From Streptococcus sp. DD10 (GTDB lineage Bacteria; Bacillota; Bacilli; Lactobacillales; Streptococcaceae): a stretch of DNA of 46,682 nt. The notes beneath the pieces are model-generated. The model saw nothing but the letters and a program-made list of their open reading frames with translations, was not told where the DNA came from and ran no database searches. Positions 30,892 to 39,280 of this stretch are shown piece after piece; the first letter of the stretch is position 1, and the number at the start of each line of letters is the position of its first letter. Where the stretch lies: contig NZ_KQ969161.1 in the NCBI RefSeq assembly GCF_001578805.1, forward strand, positions 139,122 to 185,803. The letters run 5' to 3'. Position numbers and translations under genes: made by a program.

Positions 30892-31941
30892 TTATTCGTC
30901 AACCTGTCTTTTTAGTTTATAGGGAGTATAAAGGAAGATAAAACAAAGTGTCATCCCTATCAATAACAAAATGTAAATCTTCTCTCTCAAAAAAAACACG
31001 GTAAATATACTTTGGATTAGAAGGACGCTTCCAGCAATGGCTTGTATCACTTCTTGAACTCCTTTTTGTTTTAACTCTTTTTTTAGTGGAAAAAGTATAG
31101 TTAAATATTGGTAATCATAGGCTTGATATAACGCCATTAGTTGAAAAATCAAAAGATAATTTAACAAAACAGCTAATAAAATAGCTAATAAACTATTTCT
31201 CACAACTATGATAAAAAAGATAGAAAGAAGCAGCAAACGAATCACCAAACCAAAAAATTCACCATTACGTAAAAAAGAACGTAAAAACAAATTCGTCCAA
31301 GTTTTTCTGCTAGTCTTCTGCAAAAAATTCAAAATAAAATCAAGATATTTTCTTCGTTTTACACTATTTGAAATTCCCTTGACAGTTGTAAAAAGTGAGA
31401 AAAATCGTAAAATGGATTGTTTTCGTCTGCTCTCTGTTTGAATAACCTGTTCCCATTTTAGGCTCTTTTGATTTAACAATTTTTTTGCCTGAAACTGAAA
31501 ATAAGAATATTTCAAAATAGCTAATAAAACCAGGTAACAAATAAAACCAAAAATTGATATCCCTAATTTTGCAAACACAGGATATAAAAGACTAAGCAAC
31601 ACTGTCTGCAGACTGACCCACAAAAAATAAGATTTTAAAGTCGATCGTTTTATCCAAGAATGAAGTTCACTTTCTTTTACTAACAAAAAATGCTTATCAG
31701 GTGTTTCTACATAAGTTGCGATTCCCCCAAATGGTAGCAGGAAAAGAGAAATGAAAACTAGGACAAGCTGAACTGGGAAATGATTCGTAGGAAAATCTTG
31801 CAAAAATTGGCTATATTGCATCGCCAGAAAAACGAAGAACATGAGCAAAAATAAAACGAAATGGTCATTAAAAACATATCGTGCGTATTTTAAACATTGA
31901 CTTATAAAAAGATTGCGTCTTTTGGTAAATAAGTTTTTCAT
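30892..31941 (-). CDS. ecsB: ABC transporter permease EcsB
   Basis: 349-aa polytopic membrane protein with about eight hydrophobic segments. Examples are VLFLLMFFVFLAMQY, LVLVFISLFLLPFGG and the C-terminal IYILLLIGMTLCFIFLY. It pairs with the upstream ATPase, sharing an ATGA overlap (start 31941, ATPase stop 31938-31940), which indicates translational coupling. The gene order hit/ecsA/ecsB matches B. subtilis, where Ecs affects intramembrane proteolysis, secretion and competence. The transported substrate is unknown. Confidence 0.87.
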   Translation of the reverse strand: MKNLFTKRRNLFISQCLKYARYVFNDHFVLFLLMFFVFLAMQYSQFLQDFPTNHFPVQLVLVFISLFLLPFGGIATYVETPDKHFLLVKESELHSWIKRSTLKSYFLWVSLQTVLLSLLYPVFAKLGISIFGFICYLVLLAILKYSYFQFQAKKLLNQKSLKWEQVIQTESRRKQSILRFFSLFTTVKGISNSVKRRKYLDFILNFLQKTSRKTWTNLFLRSFLRNGEFFGLVIRLLLLSIFFIIVVRNSLLAILLAVLLNYLLIFQLMALYQAYDYQYLTILFPLKKELKQKGVQEVIQAIAGSVLLIQSIFTVFFLREKIYILLLIGMTLCFIFLYTPYKLKRQVDE

Positions 31942-32668
31942 TTTACCTCCTCTTGAGTTAAGAGAAGATAAATATCATTGAGCGAGGCCTCTGGCATAGT
32001 AAACTTCTCTTGTAACTCTTGTAATGTCCCTTGAGCTCGAACACACCCTTTATGTAAGATAACAAAGCGATCACACATTTTTTCTGCTGAATCAAGAACA
32101 TGGGTACTCATCAAAATTGACTTTCCTTTTTCTTTTTCTTTTTTAAAAGGTTTGTTAAATCAGCAATCGCCAGTGGGTCCAAGCCCAAAAAAGGCTCGTC
32201 AATGATAAAAAGACTAGGTTCAACAATAAACGCACAGATAATCATAACCTTTTGCTTCATTCCTTTTGAGAAATTTATTGGAAACCAGTCCAACTTATCC
32301 GTTAATCGAAAGAGTTCTAAAAGTGGCTGTGCACGCTCCAATCCTTCTTCAACCGAAAAATCATAGGCCATCGAGACAATCTCTATATGTTCTCGTAATG
32401 TCAATTCTTCATACAAAGAAGGGGTTTCAGGGATAAAACCGATTTTTTTCCGATAGTCTTCCGGGGCACTAAGCAAAGAAATTCCATCAATTTCAATAGT
32501 TCCCTCATATGGAGTCAAAAGACCAATGATTTCATTAATCGTGGTTGATTTCCCAGCCCCATTAAGTCCAATCAATCCTACCAGTTCGCCATTTCGAACA
32601 CTAAAGGAGATATTCTTTAGTACTGGAAGCTGAACATAGCCACCTGTTAATTGTTTTATTTCTAACAT
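31938..32668 (-). pseudogene. ecsA: ABC transporter ATPase EcsA, frame-broken at A_AAA_AAG
   Basis: ATP-binding subunit of the Ecs transporter. The first frame (32668 to 32111) has Walker A GLNGAGKST, signature-like NFSKGMKQKV and Walker B LFIIDEPFLGLDP. It then ends in KKKKKKESQF. The -1 frame continues to 31938 with the switch region SILMSTHVLDSAEKMCDRFVIL and a normal C terminus ending EEVK, overlapping ecsB by ATGA. One extra A in the run at 32139-32144, or a -1 ribosomal shift on the heptamer A_AAA_AAG (32144-32138, in zero-frame phase TTA AAA AAG), restores 243 aa. I take ATG 32668, with CGGAG upstream, over GTG 32674. A truncated product would lack the switch histidine. Confidence 0.88.
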
Positions 32669-32679
32669 ATTCACTCCGA

Positions 32680-32711
32680 TTTTGGTATAATATAGCTATA
32701 TTATACCAAAA
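32680..32711. promoter_or_regulatory. Perfect 32-bp palindrome holding divergent hit/ecsA promoters
   Basis: TTTTGGTATAATATAG (32680-32695) is followed by its exact complement in reverse. It encodes TGGTATAAT extended -10 boxes on both strands: plus TATAAT at 32686-32691 for hit, minus TATAAT at 32700-32705 for ecsA. Predicted start sites are near 32698 (plus) and 32693 (minus), so the two initiation regions overlap almost completely. -35 matches are weak on both sides. Confidence 0.85.
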
Positions 32712-32731
32712 AAGTTAGAAAGAGGTAACTT

Positions 32732-33142
32732 ATGACTGACTGTGTTTTCTGTAAAATCATTGCTGGAGAAATCCCTTCTTGCAAGGTCTACGAGGATGAG
32801 CAAGCAATTGCTATCCTGGACATTACCCAAGTAACTCCTGGGCATACACTTTTAATCCCTAAAAGACATTATCGAAATCTTCTTGAGATGGATGCTGCTT
32901 CAACAGCAGAGCTTTTCTCACTTACTCCATCTCTTGCGACGAAAATCTTATCCGCTACTGGTGCTTCCGGTCTTAATATTGTCAATAATAACGAAGAACC
33001 TGCGGGACAAACTGTTTTTCATACCCACATTCACTTCCTTCCTCGCTATCAGGAAGGAGATGATTTTGATATAACTTTTACTGCTCATGAACCCGATTTT
33101 GAAAAAATGGCTTCACTAGCTGAAAAAATCGCAAAGAGTTAA
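32732..33142 (+). CDS. hit: HIT-family nucleotide hydrolase/transferase
   Basis: 136-aa histidine-triad protein, probably a hydrolase of nucleoside phosphoramidates or dinucleoside polyphosphates (Hint-like). The N-terminal CVFCKIIAGEIPS and the triad HTHIHF (H-phi-H-phi-H) are complete. The ribosome site AGAAAGAGG precedes ATG 32732. Divergent from ecsA through a shared palindromic promoter and followed by a small membrane-anchored gene. Confidence 0.94.
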   Translation: MTDCVFCKIIAGEIPSCKVYEDEQAIAILDITQVTPGHTLLIPKRHYRNLLEMDAASTAELFSLTPSLATKILSATGASGLNIVNNNEEPAGQTVFHTHIHFLPRYQEGDDFDITFTAHEPDFEKMASLAEKIAKS

Positions 33143-33152
33143 GGAGAGAATT

Positions 33153-33431
33153 ATGAAATTACATCACAGTCTTCTCTTTATAGGAGCAGCTGGTCTTAGT
33201 TACCAGCTATTTAAAAATCGAAAAAACATCTCTCTTTCTGCCAAGGAAACTGGACAAAGCATTTTTAAAATCAAAGAAAATTCACAGAATATTTCACATA
33301 ATCTCACCACCATCCAAGAACAGCTTAATCTGATACAGGATTTGGGACAAGATATCCGTTATAAAGTTCAAATCCTAGAAAAGGAAGCCCAAGCTCGACT
33401 TCATACGATTCAAGATATTTGGTCAGATTAG
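33153..33431 (+). CDS. Small membrane-anchored coiled-coil protein
   Basis: I do not recognise a family. The 92-aa product has a short N-terminal hydrophobic helix (LLFIGAAGLSYQLF). A largely helical, Gln/Glu/Lys-rich region follows (SQNISHNLTTIQEQLNLIQDLGQD), probably a coiled coil facing the cytoplasm. It follows hit by 10 bases with AAGGAGAG upstream, so it is co-transcribed with hit. Confidence 0.8.
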   Translation: MKLHHSLLFIGAAGLSYQLFKNRKNISLSAKETGQSIFKIKENSQNISHNLTTIQEQLNLIQDLGQDIRYKVQILEKEAQARLHTIQDIWSD

Positions 33432-33450
33432 GAAATAGCCTGTAAATTTA

Positions 33451-33493
33451 AAAGAACCAGCACGAAACCTAGAAGGTTTCGTGCTGGTTCTTT
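33451..33493. terminator. Strong bidirectional terminator
   Basis: Perfect 19-bp stem (33451-33469 and 33475-33493) with a 5-nt loop and AAAG/CTTT edges. It lies between the convergent hit unit and the LCP gene. Confidence 0.9.
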
Positions 33494-33531
33494 CATAAAA
33501 CCCTTCCTAAACGAGAGAATGGAACATCAGC

Positions 33532-34695
33532 TTATTGACTATAACTTACACTATAGTCTGGTATCACTGTTTGGTTTGTGGTATAAGGAGTATCAGCCGT
33601 TTCATAACTCCCAACCTGACTCCCTCCTGAAGTTTGAGTGGCCCCATTATCATAAATGCTAGTTGTTGAAGCATCAAAATAATTCACCGCAGGACTAGCT
33701 GCCATTCCATAGAGGTTCTCATATAAAACTGCATTCGTCTTAAGACTTGTCAAAGTATCTAATCCCAATGACTCTCTTAGGACATTTTGCATTTCTAATA
33801 AATGATCTGATGTAACAACTTGATAGGAGCCGCCGTCAGCAAGAGTTGCATCCTCTCCTCTTAATTGTTGGCTTTCAATATTTTTCAAAGCATCTTGATA
33901 TCCTAATAACTGAGGAATTGTGTTGTTAGAAATTTCTATATTGGTTTGCATATTATCGCTAACAGCCTGAAGAATTTCCTGATAATTACTAATACTATTG
34001 AGACTGAGTACTTTTGCAATCACTTTTTGAATGACTTCTCTTTGTCTTTTTTGACGACCATAATCTCCTTCAGGATCTTGGTAACGCATTCGTGCATAAA
34101 CCAAAGCCTGATCCCCATTTAGTTTTTGCTTTCCTGGATCAATCGTAGACGTATATTCTGGTTCTTGCTCTTCAATTGAGATGGTAAAGCCCAGGGTGTT
34201 ATTCACTTCAACACCTCCTACTGCATTGACCAATTGAACTAGTCCCTCCATATTAATCATCACATATCGGTCTATCGTAATATTCATTAGATCCTGAATA
34301 GTAGAAATGGCTAGTTTTGCACCACCAGTCGCATAAGCAGCATTCAACTTAGCCTGCATCGTCTCACCATCTTCTCCGATTTCTGTCAAAATATCCCGCT
34401 CCAAACTCATCATGGTTGTTTTTTTAGTGAGAGGATTGACTGTTACCAAAAGCATCGTATCACTGTTTCCCTCCCATTTATCTGAGCGCGAACCTGTCCC
34501 TGTATCTACACCAAGAAAAAGAATGGTCATTGGCTTAGTAGCTGAAATAACATCCGTTTCATTACCAAACCCTTTATAGGTTTTGGACGACAAGAGTCCA
34601 ATTGATTGAAAATAAATAGTTGCACCGTATGTTCCTACACCAATGGCTGTAACTACAAGCAGTGCTAAAAACATGCCAATAATTTTTTTTATCAT
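33532..34695 (-). CDS. LytR-CpsA-Psr (LCP) family protein
   Basis: Membrane-anchored extracellular phosphotransferase that attaches teichoic acids or capsule to peptidoglycan. The 387-aa protein has one N-terminal transmembrane helix (IIGMFLALLVVTAIGVG). The LCP domain shows the pyrophosphate-binding Asp/Arg motifs (DTGTGSRSDKWEGNSDTMLL) and YARMRYQDPEGDYGRQKRQREV. A Ser/Thr-rich tail follows. I use ATG 34695. A TTG at 34707 would overlap the upstream acetyltransferase gene. Paralogues exist in streptococci (cpsA/wzg, psr), so I give no symbol. Confidence 0.9.
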   Translation of the reverse strand: MIKKIIGMFLALLVVTAIGVGTYGATIYFQSIGLLSSKTYKGFGNETDVISATKPMTILFLGVDTGTGSRSDKWEGNSDTMLLVTVNPLTKKTTMMSLERDILTEIGEDGETMQAKLNAAYATGGAKLAISTIQDLMNITIDRYVMINMEGLVQLVNAVGGVEVNNTLGFTISIEEQEPEYTSTIDPGKQKLNGDQALVYARMRYQDPEGDYGRQKRQREVIQKVIAKVLSLNSISNYQEILQAVSDNMQTNIEISNNTIPQLLGYQDALKNIESQQLRGEDATLADGGSYQVVTSDHLLEMQNVLRESLGLDTLTSLKTNAVLYENLYGMAASPAVNYFDASTTSIYDNGATQTSGGSQVGSYETADTPYTTNQTVIPDYSVSYSQ

Positions 34696-34699
34696 ATAC

Positions 34700-35221
34700 T
34701 TACCCAATTAATTTTCCCATGAAATACACATCGACAAATTTGTCCTCAATATATGCACCTCTTTCTTGGACACCTTCCAAAACAAACCCCATTTCTAAAT
34801 AGAGATGAAGTGCAGCTTGGTTCCGTTTCTGCACTGTTAACTGAAGCCTTCTAATGGTTTGAGATGTTTCCGCCCATTCGATTCCTTCTTCTAACAAAAC
34901 ACCCCCTAGACCTTGATTGTGGTATGCTTTTTTTATCACAATAAAAAGTTCCCCAATATGCCTAACTCTACGATGCTGATCTGCTGTAATAGATAGAACT
35001 CCAGCCAGTTCATCGTCTAAAAGGGCCAACAAATATAATTGATTATCTGATAGCGCCTGTCGATGTATAAAGTACTCCATTTCAGATACCGACAGAGTAA
35101 TCCCTTCTTCATCTAGGGTCATAAAATCCGTTTCTGTTCCCACTTGATTTAAAAACTCAATTAAACGGACTGCATCTTCTGGCTCTGCTTCACGAATCAG
35201 CAACTCTTGCTCTATTACCAC
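34700..35221 (-). CDS. GNAT-family N-acetyltransferase next to tsaE
   Basis: 173-aa GNAT enzyme with acetyl-CoA motif VIKKAYHNQGLGGVLLEEG and the C-terminal LQLTVQKRNQAALHLYLEMGF typical of the RimI-like group. It overlaps tsaE by 7 bases and is followed by the LCP gene 4 bases on, an order I recall from pneumococcus. The neighbour tsaE might hint at RimI-type activity on a ribosomal protein, but sequence alone does not show this. Confidence 0.86.
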   Translation of the reverse strand: MVIEQELLIREAEPEDAVRLIEFLNQVGTETDFMTLDEEGITLSVSEMEYFIHRQALSDNQLYLLALLDDELAGVLSITADQHRRVRHIGELFIVIKKAYHNQGLGGVLLEEGIEWAETSQTIRRLQLTVQKRNQAALHLYLEMGFVLEGVQERGAYIEDKFVDVYFMGKLIG

Positions 35222-35670
35222 TTATTTTCTACCTTATCTATTAATCTCGAAAATAACACTTGACTTCGATTCCCTGTAGGAGTAAAGATGATCTCCCTAC
35301 CGTCGTCCCTCTTCAAAATTTCTACCTGTAGATAATCTTTTGGAAGATTTTCTTTTAACAACTCACCCCATTCGATAACAGTAACCCCCTCACCGAAAAG
35401 AAAGTCATCTAAATCAATTGAATCAGGATCATTTTCTATGCGATAAACATCTAAATGATACAAAGGCAATCGTCCATCATATTCGCGCACAATGGTATAA
35501 GTAGGACTTTTTATCATCTGTTCAATTCCTAACCCCAGGGCAATCCCTTTCGTTATGGTCGTTTTCCCAGCACCTAAGTCTCCAGATAAAACCAAGACAT
35601 CATGAGCCTCTAATAGTTGTCCGAGTACTTGTCCAATTTTAATCAGCTCGTTTTCATTATGACTAAACAT
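35215..35670 (-). CDS. tsaE: tRNA threonylcarbamoyl-adenosine synthesis ATPase TsaE
   Basis: ATPase of the TsaBDE complex making the universal t6A37 modification of ANN-decoding tRNAs. The 151-aa protein has Walker A GDLGAGKTT (30-38) and the family motifs SPTYTIVREY, YHLDVYRI and VIEWGELL. Length is normal. It is the first gene of a tsaE-acetyltransferase-LCP operon. Confidence 0.95.
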   Translation of the reverse strand: MFSHNENELIKIGQVLGQLLEAHDVLVLSGDLGAGKTTITKGIALGLGIEQMIKSPTYTIVREYDGRLPLYHLDVYRIENDPDSIDLDDFLFGEGVTVIEWGELLKENLPKDYLQVEILKRDDGREIIFTPTGNRSQVLFSRLIDKVENKW

Positions 35671-35814
35671 ACTTCCTATTATACCAAAAAAATTTTATTC
35701 ATGTTGGAAAACACAAAAAAGCTTTCAAAAAAAGGAGTAGAAAACCTCCTCCACTAGATAAAAGAGTTTATTTTCCCACTCCCGCACTACTCAAAACAAT
35801 GCGAAATACAATAA

Positions 35815-37278
35815 TTATAAAAATGCCAGAATAACAAAATTAAGGATAAAAAGTCCAGTTGCTACCCAGAGAATCGGGTGAATTTCTTTTATTTTCCCAG
35901 TTGCAATTTTCACAAGACAATAGAAGATAAATGCTGCTGCAATTCCGTAAGAAATCGAGTAACATAAAGCCATGAAGAAGGCTGCAAAAAAGGCTGGAAG
36001 AGCATCGTTAAAGTTACTCCAGTCTACATCAAGGAAGGATGAAACCATCATCACTCCAACGATAATCAAAGCTGGCGCTGTCGCAGCTGCAGGAACGATG
36101 CCAACTACTGGTAACAATAACACTGATAAAAGGAAAGCAACTGCTGTTGAAACAGCTGTTAAACCTGTTCGTCCACCTTCAGCAATACCTGCTGCAGATT
36201 CTACATAAGTTGTAGTGTTTGAAGTTCCAAATAGTGAACCAATAAAGGTACCAATTGCATCCGCAAACAAGGCTCTATCCATTTTAGATGAAAAACCAGA
36301 TGAATTTTCAAGAGCTGCTTCATCCTCGGCTGAAAAAATACCTGTTCGACGCCCTGTTCCGATAAAGGTACCAATAGTATCAAATGTGTCTGAAAGGCTG
36401 AAAGCAAAAATTGTCATTAAGACAAGGGGCAGACGGCTTACATCTGAAAATAGTGAACTCATCCCACCAAATGCTGCAAGAAAAGTGGTGCCAAGCTCGC
36501 CAAAAGCTGAACCGACATGGTTATTCGCAAAGTTTATAGACGACAAATCTACTACTCCCGTTGGAATCCCGATAAGAGTCGTAGCGATAATCCCAATCAA
36601 GATTGCCCCACGAACATTTTTTATCACTAATATCGCTGTAATCAGTAAACCAATAATTGCAAGAATAACACTAGGGTCGGTAAAAGTTGAAATAGCAGGT
36701 ACAACACTACCATTCCCAACAACAGAGGTCACACCGTTTGCAAATGTTTCAGCAGTTGCTTCTGAAGGAGCGACACCATTTACGGTCATGATATTGCTTG
36801 CCGAAGTAGAAAATGTAATGATATTGGCATTTTTGAAACCTAGATAAGCAACAAAAACACCAATCCCCCCACCAATAGCATGTTGTAGGGTAACAGGAAT
36901 AGATTGAATAATGCTTTTACGAATTTTCGTCACTGTAATGAGAATATTGAAAATCCCACACAACATCACCATGGCAAGTGCTTCTTGCCAACTAAAACCA
37001 AGCCCAAAGACAACTGTATAGGTAAAGAAGGCGTTCAAGCCCATCCCTGGTGCCAAGGCATAAGGAACATTGGCAAATATCCCCATGACAAGGGTTGAAA
37101 CCGCTGCAGAAATAATGGTTGCCAAAAAGACTGCTTGTGTCGGCATACCAGCTGCACCTAAGATTGTCGGATTGACAAATAAGATGTAACTCATTGCAAA
37201 GAAGGTCGTTAGACCCGCGAAAATTTCTGTACGAACCGTCGTACCATTTTCTTTTAATTTAAAAAACTTCTCAAACAT
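35815..37278 (-). CDS. Purine (guanine/hypoxanthine) permease, AzgA-like NCS2 family
   Basis: 487-aa proton symporter with about 12 to 14 hydrophobic segments. The AzgA-type features are the start ENGTTVRTEIFAGLTTFFAMSYILFVNP, ALAPGMGLNAFFTYTVVFGLG and DTFDTIGTFIGTG. I begin at ATG 37278, 5 bases after GGAG. The frame to 37332 would begin upstream of the likely transcription start. Adenine or xanthine are possible alternative substrates. It has its own promoter. No purine riboswitch fold is visible in the short leader. Confidence 0.9.
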   Translation of the reverse strand: MFEKFFKLKENGTTVRTEIFAGLTTFFAMSYILFVNPTILGAAGMPTQAVFLATIISAAVSTLVMGIFANVPYALAPGMGLNAFFTYTVVFGLGFSWQEALAMVMLCGIFNILITVTKIRKSIIQSIPVTLQHAIGGGIGVFVAYLGFKNANIITFSTSASNIMTVNGVAPSEATAETFANGVTSVVGNGSVVPAISTFTDPSVILAIIGLLITAILVIKNVRGAILIGIIATTLIGIPTGVVDLSSINFANNHVGSAFGELGTTFLAAFGGMSSLFSDVSRLPLVLMTIFAFSLSDTFDTIGTFIGTGRRTGIFSAEDEAALENSSGFSSKMDRALFADAIGTFIGSLFGTSNTTTYVESAAGIAEGGRTGLTAVSTAVAFLLSVLLLPVVGIVPAAATAPALIIVGVMMVSSFLDVDWSNFNDALPAFFAAFFMALCYSISYGIAAAFIFYCLVKIATGKIKEIHPILWVATGLFILNFVILAFL

Positions 37279-37315
37279 CGAAAAGACTCCTTCTAATTTT
37301 ACGAACGATATTTCA

Positions 37316-37344
37316 ATTATATCAAATATCATTCTCTTTTACAA
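37316..37344 (-). promoter_or_regulatory. Promoter of the purine permease
   Basis: Minus strand TTGTAA (37339-37344), a 17-base spacer and TATAAT (37316-37321) with an extended TGA ahead of it. Transcription would start near 37309, about 31 bases from the ATG. Confidence 0.8.
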
Positions 37345-37360
37345 GAGTTTTTGCTCTTTT

Positions 37361-37954
37361 TTATTTTTTTGAAGAGTTTTCTAAAAAAAGAAGGCAAAGA
37401 ATCTGTAGCAAAGTAAATCCTAGGATAAATGGTAAACGTTGCCAGCTGATTGTATCAAGTAGAACACGGACAACAGCTAACGGGTAACGTACTAAATCCC
37501 AGGAATTAAAGCGTTCAAATCGTCCAATAGAAATAGCAAAAGAAGACACAAAAGCCAGCACTGGAACTATGGCATAAACATAGGGCCAAGACAGCCTGAA
37601 TCGCTGAACAATTAAGTGCCAACTTTCCACCCCACATAGGACTCCAAATAAGATACTCAAAATAAAGGGGATAAAACGAGTTACAATATCATTTGCTTGG
37701 TATCCTCCTTGGACAAACCCCATATGAAAAATATCCGTTAGCATATAAAATGTATTGGGAAAAAACGCTAGCCAGGCAAGGGTAGGAAACACAACTAACC
37801 ACTTACTTTTCGTGTAGACAGCCAGTAATGAAAACTCATAAGCTACTAGGGCTAAAAACATATTCCAAATTAAATCCGGACCCGTGATTCCTTTGTACCA
37901 AACCAAAAAACAAATCAGTATAAAAAATAAATGATTTACAATAGCTTTACGCAT
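37361..37954 (-). CDS. DUF1361 membrane protein
   Basis: 197-aa integral membrane protein with about six hydrophobic helices. The family hallmark WLAFFPNTFYMLTDIFH and a C-terminal ILGFTLLQILCLLFLE helix are visible. Function is unknown in the literature I know. It is upstream of the purine permease on the same strand. The permease promoter starts just beyond its stop, so they may also share read-through. Confidence 0.85.
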   Translation of the reverse strand: MRKAIVNHLFFILICFLVWYKGITGPDLIWNMFLALVAYEFSLLAVYTKSKWLVVFPTLAWLAFFPNTFYMLTDIFHMGFVQGGYQANDIVTRFIPFILSILFGVLCGVESWHLIVQRFRLSWPYVYAIVPVLAFVSSFAISIGRFERFNSWDLVRYPLAVVRVLLDTISWQRLPFILGFTLLQILCLLFLENSSKK

Positions 37955-38073
37955 AAAATGCTTCCTTTCATTTTGTTTCAGTATAACACAAAACTCTTTC
38001 AGAAGCCTTTTGAAAAATCACCTTTTCACTCTGAACACTCTACTTTTATTTGTTTTTTTATTCTTAATTCTGC

Positions 38074-38079
38074 TATAAT
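38074..38079 (+). promoter_or_regulatory. Extended -10 box for the HAD phosphatase gene
   Basis: TGCTATAAT (TGN extended -10; TATAAT 38074-38079), 29 bases before the ATG at 38109. No consensus -35. Confidence 0.65.
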
Positions 38080-38108
38080 GGGGATATTATGTTGAAAGCG
38101 GGTGACAC

Positions 38109-38921
38109 ATGTCAAAAAAAATCATTGCCCTCGACTTAGACGGTACATTACTTAATTCCGAAGGTAAAGTGAGTACCACTAGTAAAAACGTTCTGAAACA
38201 AGTGGAAAAACAGGGACATCTAATCGTTATCACAACAGGACGACCTTACCGCATGGCTGAGCCAATCTATCGTGATTTGGAATTATCAAGTCCTATGATT
38301 AATTTCAATGGTTCTTTAACCCATATCCCCTATAAAAAATGGGACAGAGAACTCTCTATGACCTTAGATAAAAAATATCTTTTGGACATGGTAAACAGAG
38401 AAGAAGAGATAGAAGCTGATTTCATCGCTGGTGAATATCGAAATAAGTTTTACATTACCCACACCAATCACCATAAGATCGACCCTAATTTATTTGGGGT
38501 CAATGAAATTGCATCACAAACAAAATTTATTGCAGAAAAAGTTACCGATAACCCAAATGCTATCCTTCTACAAACACGAGCTACAGATAAATATGCGCTA
38601 GCTGAAGAAATGACAAACTACTACAAAAAAGAATTAGAAATCAATGGTTGGGGTGGTCCCCTTAACATTTTAGAATGCGCTCCTAAAGGAGTTAATAAAG
38701 CATTTGCTCTCAATTATCTCTTAGAGGTAACTGGACTGAATTCTTCTGATTTACTTGCCTTTGGTGACGAGCAAAACGATACTGAAATGCTATCCTTTGC
38801 TGGTACCAGCTATGCCATGAAAAATGCAAATCCAATCCTCCTTCCTTATGCAGATCATCAGACTGATTATACAAACGATGAGGATGGGGTTGCAAAACAA
38901 CTAGAAAAATTATTTTTATAA
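38109..38921 (+). CDS. HAD-superfamily Cof-type sugar-phosphate phosphatase
   Basis: 270-aa haloacid dehalogenase hydrolase (class IIB cap). The nucleophile motif is DLDGTLLNS with D9 and D11, motif II is VITTGRP, and motif IV is LAFGDEQNDTEML. Likely a cytoplasmic phosphatase on small sugar phosphates or FMN; the exact substrate is unknown. Terminator directly after. The order permease / Cof / adh / man matches what I recall from pneumococcus. Confidence 0.92.
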   Translation: MSKKIIALDLDGTLLNSEGKVSTTSKNVLKQVEKQGHLIVITTGRPYRMAEPIYRDLELSSPMINFNGSLTHIPYKKWDRELSMTLDKKYLLDMVNREEEIEADFIAGEYRNKFYITHTNHHKIDPNLFGVNEIASQTKFIAEKVTDNPNAILLQTRATDKYALAEEMTNYYKKELEINGWGGPLNILECAPKGVNKAFALNYLLEVTGLNSSDLLAFGDEQNDTEMLSFAGTSYAMKNANPILLPYADHQTDYTNDEDGVAKQLEKLFL

Positions 38922-38957
38922 AAGTGAGGTCAGGACAGAATCCCGACCTCGCTTTTT
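38921..38957 (+). terminator. Terminator after the HAD gene
   Basis: 11-bp stem (38921-38931 and 38945-38955, one G-T pair) followed by TTTTTA. It begins on the last base of the stop codon. Confidence 0.85.
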
Positions 38958-39210
38958 ATTCCCTTCAGTCTTTGACTCACCTATAGTAAGAATTTTAGGT
39001 TCGACTATTAAACTTCACTACCGCTTTCCCGAAATCACCTTTTCTCCTTTTGCATGTTTCCCTCCCTTACTACCCTATTAGACTCACTTCATCTTGAATT
39101 AAACATAAAAAATGAAATAAAAACAATATTTCGGCTACAAATGTTAACCCAATATTTTTCTGATATTCAAAACTAGTTAAGTAACTTCTGCTTTATTTTT
39201 ATATCGTGAC

Positions 39211-39246
39211 TTGCTAGGTAGGAAAAATTTGTGATATAATTTACAT
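39211..39246 (+). promoter_or_regulatory. adhP promoter with Rex-like box
   Basis: TTGCTA (39211-39216), an 18-base spacer and extended TGATATAAT (TATAAT 39235-39240). The 18-mer TTGTGATATAATTTACAT (39229-39246) covers the -10 and matches 10 of 12 fixed positions of the Rex consensus TTGTGA-N6-TCACAA. Rex, an NADH sensor, is a plausible repressor. The rest of 38958-39210 shows nothing clear. Confidence 0.6.
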
Positions 39247-39280
39247 AGTTAAAAATGAAAAACATCAGGAGGAGAATCAT

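Noticed and set aside
36215-36847. 210-codon plus-strand frame inside the purine permease
   Set aside because: Pro/Ile/Lys-rich shadow of a hydrophobic membrane protein read in reverse.
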